Assembly: GCF_905373215.1 (NCBI RefSeq)
Contig: NZ_CAJPRT010000005.1
Location: 71,713 to 135,712, forward strand
Reading direction: 5' to 3'
From: an uncultured Campylobacter sp.
GTDB lineage: Bacteria > Campylobacterota > Campylobacteria > Campylobacterales > Campylobacteraceae
Length of the DNA stretch: 64,000 nucleotides
The notes below the pieces were generated by a model. The model did no database searches, was not told the origin of the DNA, and worked only from the letters and a program-made list of their open reading frames with translations. Numbering within the stretch: the stretch's first letter is position 1; each line of letters begins with the position of its first letter. The position numbers and the translations under genes were made by a program. Positions 25,234-33,145 of this stretch are shown here, piece after piece.

Positions 25234-25995
25234 TTATTTCATTTTTGGGCGAAACGAGCGCTTTACGTCAAAGCCTTTGCTGGCAATTTTTATATCATTT
25301 GGTATCGTGCCTGCCGGAGCAGAGGCGTCCTTTTTGGCGGATAAAAACTCGACTAGGCTTTGCCAGACAAAGTCGGCATCCAGATAAAACCCCATTGCGT
25401 TAAGCTGTGGATTTATCGCCACGGTGTGAATGTTCTGTGTGAGCTTAAAAAATACGATGGGTGCGCTCAAAATTTCATCTTTGCTTATAATTTTATCGTC
25501 GCGAATAATATTTTTTAGTATCGTTTTGCGGTCGCCCTCTAACGCCACGAGCTGCAAAATTTCCTCGCGCGTAGCCTGCTCGCCGACCTTGCTGAGCCAC
25601 GAGACGATATGGGCGCGAAATCCATCGCTAAAGCTCAAAGTTCTGTCATTCTGATACTGCCTTCTTAGCTCCGTCTCGTCAAACTCTAGACTTGTGTAAA
25701 TTTTACACTGAGAGGCGAAAATATGGACTAAATTTTTACCGATGAAAATCACGGAGTGAAGCAGGCGCGGCAGCTTATTTACGTCCGTTTTGCTCCAGTT
25801 TATAAATTTACCGCCGATAAAGCGGTACCCGCTAAGCTTCCTTTCAAATACCTTTTTATCGCCCTCATCAAGCCTCCATAGCTCGTCCGCACCGACTAGA
25901 GTAGAGTTTCTGCGGTCATAGACCAAAGTCTTGTCAAGCCCGTATTTTGACACCATAAAATCGTAATTATCTTTAAATTTCGAGATAATTTTCAT
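25234..25995 (-). CDS. Conserved hypothetical protein
   Basis: 253 aa opening MKIISKFKDNYDF, a start I recall from uncharacterised proteins in phage and bacterial genomes that begin almost the same way. The middle has VIFIGKNLVHIFASQ and an FDETELRR segment. No enzyme motif is seen, and it is not obviously membrane-bound. It has a G+C content like the core. Stands alone, about 320 bases from the next gene on the same strand. Confidence 0.55.
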   Translation of the reverse strand: MKIISKFKDNYDFMVSKYGLDKTLVYDRRNSTLVGADELWRLDEGDKKVFERKLSGYRFIGGKFINWSKTDVNKLPRLLHSVIFIGKNLVHIFASQCKIYTSLEFDETELRRQYQNDRTLSFSDGFRAHIVSWLSKVGEQATREEILQLVALEGDRKTILKNIIRDDKIISKDEILSAPIVFFKLTQNIHTVAINPQLNAMGFYLDADFVWQSLVEFLSAKKDASAPAGTIPNDIKIASKGFDVKRSFRPKMK

Positions 25996-26317
25996 GTTCG
26001 TCTCTTAAAATTTTATCTTCCCTAAGCTTCTTAATCGGTGCGCTTTGCACTGAAACCGAAGCAAAATTTTATCATCGTAAATTCGCACTGCAAACCTCGC
26101 AAATTTTACTAAAATTTACTGCTAAATCGCCAAAATTTATATTGCAAGCTCACGGCTCGCTCAATTTTATTGTGTGTCGGCGAAATAGTAAAACCAAACA
26201 AAAAGCGTGCGGCGCGGCAAATTTTAAATTTATTTTACGCGGCGACGTAGAATTTTAAAATTTATTTTCCGCGATGGCGCAAAATTTCAAATTTATCTGC
26301 CGCAAAAACAGAGGCCG
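25996..26317. other. Intergenic spacer with degenerate AAATTT repeats
   Basis: 322 bases. From about 26095 there are repeated units of an AAATTTTA or AAATTTAT word followed by a G+C-rich 15-25-base piece, for example around 26215-26260 and 26280-26300. No gene is supported. It resembles the arrays at 30.8-33.1 and 40.2 kb. Confidence 0.5.
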
Positions 26318-27376
26318 CTACCGCTTAAAGTCATGGATTTCGATACTAGCGCCGTATTTTTTGCAAAGCTCGCTTACCTTTTCTTTAAGCCTCTCCTCGT
26401 CATAGCAGATGAGATCGATGTATGCGTGCCTCTGCCCGGTTGCTCCGCCGATTATCTCTAGAAACGAGCCGCAGCTCTCTAGCTCCTCGTCCTCGATCTT
26501 GTTTCGCAGATCAAAGCCCGCCTGCACGTCGCCGCCGTTATCAATGCTAAGAAAGCAAAATTTGATACCGAGCTCGAAGGCTTCGTTATAGATGTCGCGC
26601 TCGCCGTTTAGGTACTGATTTATGATGGCCGTTAGGCAGGTGGTGCCTACGATCACGTCCTCGCGTACCTCGCTACCGCGCGGCTCCATTTCATAGCTGA
26701 AAAAATTCTTTAGCGGTTCGCGTGCGGCTTTTTCGCCGAATTTCTCATCGACCAGATCGGCAAATTCGCTTAGCGGCACACCGTTTTCTTGGGGTTCGGC
26801 CAGTACCTCAAGCTCGCCTAGCGTATTTATGACCGCCGTTTCGCCGATCATATTGTCAAGCAGGATAAAGCTAAGGTTATAGGCCTTGCCCTCGTCCTGC
26901 GCGAGTAGAGCCGCTAGGTTTTCGTTGTAAATTTTAATATCCACGTCGCTTTCGTTAAACTGCGCGTAGATCATCGACTCCTCGGCGTTTACGTGCGTAT
27001 TGTACATCTCGATCCCGCCGATACCTCGCGGTGCACGCGGCTTTCCGAGCGTGCAGCGCATTTTGGATTCGAGCTGCTTGGGCATAGCGTTTTTGATGAA
27101 GCTTAGCCAAAATAATCGGTGTCTCATACCCTCGGGAGTTAGCACTAGATCGAGCTTATCGCCCACGAGCCCCGTCATAAAATAGGGCTCGGCAAGGCAG
27201 ATACGAAGCTTCTCGTCGGTCTTTCGCATCGCCTTTTCAAACTCCTCCGCCGCCAGATCGGCCTTGATCTCATCTATCGCGCCGCTAAATTCCGCCCAAA
27301 ATTTATCCACTCTGCCGGCAAAAGTGCTTGGGATTTGTGCTTTCTCAGCCTTTTTACCAAAACCGAATAACCCCAT
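26318..27376 (-). CDS. Hypothetical cytoplasmic protein
   Basis: 352 aa, starting MGLFGFGKKAEKAQ. Mostly helical and acidic, with a pair of possible strand regions around ...GIKFCFLSIDNGGD... and a C-terminal domain with GATGQRHAYIDLICYDEERL. Glycine-led N-termini of this style can be anchors, but nothing proves it. No family is recognised. It precedes the zinc-binding protein gene at 27427-28821 on the same strand (downstream of it), separated by 50 bases, so they could share a transcript. Confidence 0.55.
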   Translation of the reverse strand: MGLFGFGKKAEKAQIPSTFAGRVDKFWAEFSGAIDEIKADLAAEEFEKAMRKTDEKLRICLAEPYFMTGLVGDKLDLVLTPEGMRHRLFWLSFIKNAMPKQLESKMRCTLGKPRAPRGIGGIEMYNTHVNAEESMIYAQFNESDVDIKIYNENLAALLAQDEGKAYNLSFILLDNMIGETAVINTLGELEVLAEPQENGVPLSEFADLVDEKFGEKAAREPLKNFFSYEMEPRGSEVREDVIVGTTCLTAIINQYLNGERDIYNEAFELGIKFCFLSIDNGGDVQAGFDLRNKIEDEELESCGSFLEIIGGATGQRHAYIDLICYDEERLKEKVSELCKKYGASIEIHDFKR

Positions 27377-27426
27377 TTTTTCTCCTTAAATCAAATTTTA
27401 CTTGCATTATAGCTAATTAATTTGCC

Positions 27427-28698
27427 TCACGTGCACTGAAAGCAGCCGCCCAAAACCTCGCATTTTTCGCAAATTTGCACATATATGACCCCCTCGCCCT
27501 GCACCAGCTCGCCGAATGGGATCTGCGCTAGATGCTTCATCGTCCCGCCGCAGCTAGGGCAGGCTAGATACGCGGCGTCCTGCACCCACTGCGGATAGCC
27601 TCCCACGGTCACGTCAAGCTCGTCAAAACAGCCGTAAAACGGGGGAACTTCGCCGCCTAGCTTAAATTTCATACCGTTCAGCCGCGCAAGATCTTGCTGC
27701 GAAAAGTAGCTTTTCTCCACCCCTTCGCCCTCGTATTGCATCTGCAGCTCGCCGTCCGCGCCGCATTTGCAAAAATACATTACCGAGCCGACGCAGGTCG
27801 GGCAGCAGCGAAATATCGCGTCGTGCTTTAAATTTAAAAACGCAAGCCGCGGATCAGTTGCCTTTAGGCGGAGCATATCGAGCATCTCGCAGCCGCAAAA
27901 CTCGCACTTTTGCCCCGTAGGCCTGCCGATACGTACGGGCTCATCCGCGTTTTGGTTTGCGCCTTCGCAGCGGGCATCCTTTGCATTTTCGCTCAAATTT
28001 AAACCGCTGCCAGCGTCTTTTTGCGCGTCTGATTTGAAATTTACGCGCTCGTTCCGCAAGCTCGCGTCTTCGTCCATGCCCGTGCGAGAACTCTGCGCGC
28101 CCGCGTGTAAATTTGAAATTTCGTCCGCGCCGTTTTGCGCATTTTGTTCGCAATTTTCGCCGTCTGCGCCGCCTTTGAAATTTAAAATTTCGTTTGCGCT
28201 TTCATCTCTGCGCCCGATCGCGCAGCCGCCGTTTTTCTCCGCGCCGTCTCTCGCGCGCACTACCGCGAGGCACTTATCAAAAACGAGCGATTTTCGCTCG
28301 CCCATCTGATCAAAGCTCCAGCCGCCGATTTGCGCGTAAATTTCGGTGCCTGCGTAGAGCTTTTGGCGCCACGGCTTTGGGTTTTGATACAGCTCGTAAA
28401 AAAGCTGCATCGTCTGCTCGTCACCATGCCACGCAAGCGCGCACAGTAGGTCGTTTAGAGTGTTTTTGGCATTGTCCTGCAGCGAGGCGAGCTTGCGGAC
28501 GAGCGCGTCTCTCACGTCTTTCGACGCGCCGAAGTAAAGCTCTGGCGGGCAGTAGATCTCCGCCGCGGCAGCGGCTCGCGCAATCCTTGGATCGTGGATG
28601 TCGCGTAGGCTAAAAAGCGCCCAAAAATCGTTGTAAATCTCATCCCATTTTTCGATCTCGCAGATGCGGTCCGCGATTTTTAGAATCATCGCCTCCAC
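27427..28698 (-). CDS. Zinc-ribbon protein with a YwqG/DUF1963-like end and a low-complexity insert
   Basis: 423 residues from the first usable start, a GTG at 28698. Two further zinc-type CxxC sites (CEFCGCEM at about residue 265 and CPSCGG near 388) and a final CxxC-x5-C-type tail are present. The part with GGYPQWVQD resembles the C-terminus of DUF1963/YwqG-like proteins. Residues about 149-253 are a low-complexity insert with related units (ANEILNFKGGA, ADEISNLHAGA). The true start probably lies upstream and is blocked by a stop codon (see next entry). Confidence 0.55.
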   Translation of the reverse strand: MEAMILKIADRICEIEKWDEIYNDFWALFSLRDIHDPRIARAAAAAEIYCPPELYFGASKDVRDALVRKLASLQDNAKNTLNDLLCALAWHGDEQTMQLFYELYQNPKPWRQKLYAGTEIYAQIGGWSFDQMGERKSLVFDKCLAVVRARDGAEKNGGCAIGRRDESANEILNFKGGADGENCEQNAQNGADEISNLHAGAQSSRTGMDEDASLRNERVNFKSDAQKDAGSGLNLSENAKDARCEGANQNADEPVRIGRPTGQKCEFCGCEMLDMLRLKATDPRLAFLNLKHDAIFRCCPTCVGSVMYFCKCGADGELQMQYEGEGVEKSYFSQQDLARLNGMKFKLGGEVPPFYGCFDELDVTVGGYPQWVQDAAYLACPSCGGTMKHLAQIPFGELVQGEGVIYVQICEKCEVLGGCFQCT

Positions 28699-28821
28699 TT
28701 CATCCGCGCTTAGGTTTAAAATCTCCTCTCGCCTCTGCCTTTGGCTGCATGAGTGGCAGATGCCGTCGAAATAGATCGTGTTTTCGCCGCATTTTGGGCA
28801 TAGATGGGCTTTGCTTTACAT
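28699..28821 (-). pseudogene. Blocked N-terminal part of the same gene
   Basis: An ATG (28821-28819) with a good ribosome site AAGGAG is followed at once by an in-frame TAA (28818-28816). The same frame then runs without interruption into the 27427-28698 ORF and encodes a zinc ribbon (CPKCG...CHSC) in its first 26 codons. No other canonical start lies between. Either a nonsense mutation, a sequencing error, or an unusual start. Confidence 0.55.
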
Positions 28822-29082
28822 TTTATCTCCTTAAATTTGGATTTAAATTTCGTCAAATTTTAGCTAAATTTTACTGTTTTGTGGCGATAAAGCGCGGTTT
28901 AGAATTTAATGTCGCATTGAACGATAGACTTTATAATACAGCTAAATGCGTCATTTACAAATGGAATTCAAGCTGAAAGAGATGTGAATTTTAAATTACA
29001 ATAGAAATAGGGCGGGTTTGCGAGATCAAGTGGAATTCATCTTCGAAAAAATAAATTCCACTTTTATGCTCTTAGGCGTAAA

Positions 29083-29649
29083 TCACTTTTCAATGTGATG
29101 TTTGACTAAATACTCGATGATATTTACCGCATTATCGATGCCGCAATACGACGTGTCGATGCAGATATTGTAGTTTGCGGATGCGCCCCAGACTTGGTTG
29201 GTGTAGTATTGATGAAAGCTCATCCTGCCCGCGTCGCTATTTTCCATATACTCGCGCGCGTCGGTATGGCCCTCTTTTTCTAATCTGGCAAGCTTAAACT
29301 CATCGCTCGCACGTAAAAATACCGTCAGCAGATCCGGATGTCCGCGCAAGAAAAACCCTGCGCAGCGTCCAAGCACTATAACGTTGCCGCCCGAGACGAT
29401 CTTTTCGTAGATTGCTACGATGCGATCGCGTTTTTGCTCATTGGCTAGCTCGTTGTGCGAGATTGCCTGAAGTAGCGTATTTACGGGCATTTCGTTGTAG
29501 AACTCATACATCTGCTCGAAGCAGCCAAGCTCGTCTGCTTTGCGAAGCAGATCCGCCTTGGCTAGATAGGTGTAGCCTAAGCGCTCGGCTAGTTTGCGCG
29601 CAGTTTCGCGCCCGCCTGCGCCAGTTTGTCTAGCGATCGAGATTATCAT
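29083..29649 (-). CDS. Cytidylate-kinase-like family protein
   Basis: 188 aa. The P-loop-like start is ARQTGAGGRETARKLAERLG, with a glycine-rich loop at residues 6-14. Later parts (VIVLGRCAGFFLRGHPDLLTVFLRA) match the cytidylate-kinase-like subfamily, which has a shorter lid than real Cmk. Its substrate is not known. It sits ten bases after lrgB on the same strand, suggesting one transcript with the CidA/LrgB pair. Confidence 0.75.
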   Translation of the reverse strand: MIISIARQTGAGGRETARKLAERLGYTYLAKADLLRKADELGCFEQMYEFYNEMPVNTLLQAISHNELANEQKRDRIVAIYEKIVSGGNVIVLGRCAGFFLRGHPDLLTVFLRASDEFKLARLEKEGHTDAREYMENSDAGRMSFHQYYTNQVWGASANYNICIDTSYCGIDNAVNIIEYLVKHHIEK

Positions 29650-29658
29650 ATTTTCTCC

Positions 29659-30351
29659 TTAGATGAAATGTGCAAAAATACCGGCACCGATGACGGTAAG
29701 AAGTCCCGTAACCGCCATCGCCAAAGAAGCCATCGCCCCCTCCACGTCACCGATCTCAAGCGCGCGCGCCGTTCCCATCGCATGGCTCGCGCAGCCTAGG
29801 GCGATACCTTTTGCCATCGCCTTTTTTATGCCAAAAATTTTAAGTAGCGCCTCGCCAAATACGCTGCCGATGATACCCGTAGCGATGATGCAGGCCACCG
29901 TTAGCGTCACGATGCCACCTAAGCTTTCGCTGATACCCATACCGATTGGCGCCGTGACGGATTTCGGTAGTAACGTGACATACATTGTGTGATTTAGCCC
30001 AAATATCACCGACATCGCGTAGATGCTGCCTAGCCCTGCGATCATACCAGAAATCAGCCCTGCAAAAATAGCTAAAAAATTACTTCGCAAAAGCGCAAGC
30101 TGCTCGTATAGCGGCACAGCTAGACAGACGGTAATCGGCGTTAAGAAAAAGCTAATGTGCGAGGCGCTCGCGTTAAATTTTTCGTATGGAATTTTAAAGA
30201 TTAAAAGCACGCAGACGGTAAGCACGATACCGATTAGAAGCGGGTTGAAAATCGTTAGCTTAAAGCGCTTTTTTAGATAAAGTCCCAGCTCAAACGAGCC
30301 CAGGCACAAAAACACGCCGAAAAAAGCGGAGTTCATTAAAATTTCTCTCAT
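29659..30351 (-). CDS. lrgB: LrgB/CidB-family membrane protein
   Basis: 230 aa, about six to eight hydrophobic helices. Conserved text includes LPKSVTAPIGMGISESLGG and ALGCASHAMGTARALEIG, typical of CidB/LrgB. In Gram-positive bacteria these modulate murein hydrolase export; in Gram-negatives they are linked to small-molecule transport or autolysis. Overlaps the LrgA/CidA gene by four bases (ATGA). Confidence 0.88.
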   Translation of the reverse strand: MREILMNSAFFGVFLCLGSFELGLYLKKRFKLTIFNPLLIGIVLTVCVLLIFKIPYEKFNASASHISFFLTPITVCLAVPLYEQLALLRSNFLAIFAGLISGMIAGLGSIYAMSVIFGLNHTMYVTLLPKSVTAPIGMGISESLGGIVTLTVACIIATGIIGSVFGEALLKIFGIKKAMAKGIALGCASHAMGTARALEIGDVEGAMASLAMAVTGLLTVIGAGIFAHFI

Positions 30352-30806
30352 TTTTTGTCGTCTCCGGATAAAATTTCGCGCTCCAGTTTCGCATCCACGC
30401 CCTTTGTATTCACGCCGTCTTGTTCGTGCGCGGCTGCGTAGAGTCTGCGCTTAACGCGGGCGAGGGCGATTTTATAAAAAATTTGCGTTACCGCGCCGCT
30501 TGCACCGATGACTACTACCGTAGAGACTGCTGTAATCGCGATGATTGCGAAAAGATGCTGGCGCAGCGCATCGCCTGCGATGATGATCGCGGCACCCGCT
30601 GGGATGAAGATCACAGGCATAATCTGCATAAAAAACGACACGGTTTCTCTGATCTGCGATACTTTGATGAGTTTGAAGATCAGGGCTAAAAGCATAATAA
30701 CTAGTCCGTAGATGCTAGCGGGGATCGGCACAGGCACGAGCGCCGCCAAAATCTCCGCAACAAAAGATATTCCTAAAATCACACTGAATTGGATTAAGTA
30801 GTTCAA
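30348..30806 (-). CDS. lrgA: CidA/LrgA-family membrane protein
   Basis: 152 aa, four hydrophobic helices. The LVPVPIPASIYGLVIMLLAL block and FIPAGAAIIIAGDALR (usual VPAGVG position) identify the family, the holin-like partner of LrgB. A basic soluble tail of about 40 residues follows. First cistron of the lrgA-lrgB-kinase-like unit; the promoter should lie just above 30806. Confidence 0.82.
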   Translation of the reverse strand: MNYLIQFSVILGISFVAEILAALVPVPIPASIYGLVIMLLALIFKLIKVSQIRETVSFFMQIMPVIFIPAGAAIIIAGDALRQHLFAIIAITAVSTVVVIGASGAVTQIFYKIALARVKRRLYAAAHEQDGVNTKGVDAKLEREILSGDDKK

Positions 30807-31646
30807 AGCTTACCTCGGATTAAAATTTAGCGCTAAATTTAGCACTTTGCAGTTAAAATAGATATTAATCTTTCTAGGTTTGGGCGAAATTTTGCGGCAA
30901 AATTTAAAATTTTGATCGCAAGCAGGAGCGAGATTTCACTTCTAAAATTTCAAATTTTAATCGCTAATTTGTCGCCGCTTGAGTGAATTTTGATTGGAAT
31001 TTAAAATTTGGAGCCGCCGGTTAAGCTATCTGCGAGCCAGCTGCGTGAATGAAATTTTATACACAATTCTGCGCCGAACTCTGCTACTGACTTCACGGCG
31101 CAAAAACACATCGCGTGGAGTAGCCAGGCGTACATTGGGTAGTACGAGTCGTGTGGAAGCTGCGCGAGCTGATGCAATCGTGCGGTAAATTTTAAAATTT
31201 CTGCGAGCGAGCGTTTAAATTTGAGTTAAATTTCAGCAAATAAAAAAGCGCGCTTAATTTTAAAGAACGGGCAAGCTGGTGCTTAAATTAAGAAGTTCGC
31301 GCCGCTCGAGTTTAAATTTCACGATCCGCGTCTCGCGGGTATGGGTGCTGTCGCTATTAAATTTTACGGCGCTGTTAATTTAATACCGCGTAGGACACGC
31401 CGCTAGCAAATTTTGCGGCGGGCGCGGTCGTATGAGCGACGGCTCGTTTTAGCCGGCTCGAAATCCACGTGCCGCAAATGACAAGTGCGGGCGCGAATGC
31501 CGTGCGCAGTGTATTTTAAAGGCTGGGAGCGGCCGCGACTCGCAGTACGATCAGCGTCGCAGTGTAAAGCCGAATTAAATAAAATTTCAAAAACCGATTT
31601 AGCGCCGCCGCCTGAGCAAAAAGCGCAGGCAAATCCCGCGCGAAGC
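30807..31646. other. Gene-poor spacer rich in degenerate repeats
   Basis: 840 bases with no supported gene. A+T words (TTAAATTTTAAAATTTC-like) alternate with G+C-rich pieces of about 20-40 bases. Short open frames exist but none resembles a known protein. It may be decayed coding sequence, a repeat array, or an unrecognised RNA. Confidence 0.55.
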
Positions 31647-31886
31647 TTAGCCTAGCTCGATTTTGATACCGAGCACCCTGCAGACTAGATCAAAAATTTC
31701 AATATCGACGTTGGGCGCGTATTCGTCCAAAACCGTGTAAACTTCGGCGCGCATATCCTCGTCGTGGCCCGGGTGCGAGCGCGAATACAGCTCGTCCGTG
31801 CGCCGCACGAGCGTGAGATTATCGATATCTCGCTCGCGCATCACCTGCTTGAGCCGCTTTGAAATTTGCCATTTGAAACTTTGCAT
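31647..31886 (-). CDS. Small hypothetical protein, possibly DNA-binding
   Basis: 79 aa from an ATG at 31886 that has AAAGGATG just before it (the longer frame to 32006 has no such site). ISKRLKQVMRERDIDNLTLVRRTDEL and the late VCRVLGIKIE have the spacing of an XRE-type helix-turn-helix with an insertion between, but the fit is weak. It is the only plausible gene in 2.3 kb of spacer. Confidence 0.4.
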   Translation of the reverse strand: MQSFKWQISKRLKQVMRERDIDNLTLVRRTDELYSRSHPGHDEDMRAEVYTVLDEYAPNVDIEIFDLVCRVLGIKIELG

Positions 31887-33145
31887 TTTCCATCCTTTAA
31901 ATTTTATTTCAGCGTTTAAAACCAAAGCCTGGATTTTGCACCATGGTGGTAAAACTTGCCTGCAAGTTTCGGTGGCGGCAAATTTTTTCTCAAGCTTCGA
32001 TAGCAATAAATCTTATCTTTGAGCTTCGATGACGCTAAATATTGCTCGTAAGCTTTAATGAATTTATCGCGCCCCAGTTTTAGTGCGCTAGGTTTTGGCC
32101 AATCGGGCTTTCGCGCACCGAGCTCAGTTCGCGAAATTTTATTAAATTTTATGTAAAATTTCATTAAATTTAGTGCAAAATCAACATAGAAATTGCAAAA
32201 AATTTCGTTAAATTCTATGCAAAGTTTTACGCAAAAATTTGGCGCAAAACTTGCGCGAGTTTAGCCTTTGAAATCTCACGCTTAAAACTCACTCGCTAAA
32301 TTTCATGCAAAAATCGCGCTTGAGATTTAAGCCGAGTCGTTCGCACGCCTTGTCATGAAATTTAAAATTTCATATGCTCGCCCGCTGTGAAATTTTACGC
32401 CCGCATGCGTAGTTTACGCAGGCGCAAGTTAAATTTGCAGCATCGCGATTAATTGCGTATCGTAGGATTAAATTTTACGAGCTGTCGCGGCGCGCGCCGT
32501 GAAAGAATTTTGCAAGACTACGCATCGTCGTGTACCCTTAAAATTTAATTGCACTTCGTGTATTCGCCCTGCGCCGATTGATCGCCGCAAGATTAAAATT
32601 TTACGCGTCACACTGCGTCGTAAATTTTACGCTGCCGTATACAGCGCTATATTACTGCCGCGAGTTTTAGATCGCACTGCGCCGTTGTTGATTTTAAATT
32701 TCACGCCGCGCGCTCCCTAAAAATCTAGACCATCAGCCGCACAGCAGAGCATTTGAAATTTAAAATCTATGAGAGCGGTGAAGCTTTGTGGTGCGTTATG
32801 CCGTGCATCGATGTAAGTTAAATTTTATTGCTAACGAGATTAGTTGTGCTGCGTACATTATCTGCCGCATTTCGTACAATATGTTAAGTTGCTGCGAAAG
32901 GTTCACATGCCGTATTTACCGCGCTCGCCCATGCATGATGCCGCATGTGTACTGACGCGCTACACTAGATAAATTGAAACCGAGTTTGCACTAAATTTTA
33001 AACTCAAGTTACCGCCATGTCGTAAATCTGCTGAGATTAAAATTAAAGAAAGGATCTGATCTTAATTTAAATCTAGGTGCAAAAGAGTAAAATTTAATAA
33101 GACCCCGCAAATTTATCTTAAAATTTAGCAGGATCAAATTTGGAT
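31887..33145. other. Long spacer with degenerate A+T-palindrome repeats
   Basis: About 1.26 kb. Repeated TTAAATTTTACG and TGAAATTTAAAATTTCA words are separated by G+C-rich words such as GCCGCGCG and TGCGTCG. The densest part is 32,340-32,720. No gene is supported. A+T content increases toward 33,145, the end of the transporter operon. Confidence 0.55.

Noticed and set aside
27767..28309. 180-aa plus-strand ORF opposite the zinc protein insert
   Set aside because: Antisense of the low-complexity insert, no homology.
32499..32720. 73-aa ORF in the spacer
   Set aside because: Made of basic low-complexity text with no ribosome site; better explained by the degenerate repeats.
31200..33000. Possible CRISPR array in the 31-33 kb spacer
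   Set aside because: Units are too degenerate and irregular in spacing, and there are no cas genes nearby.
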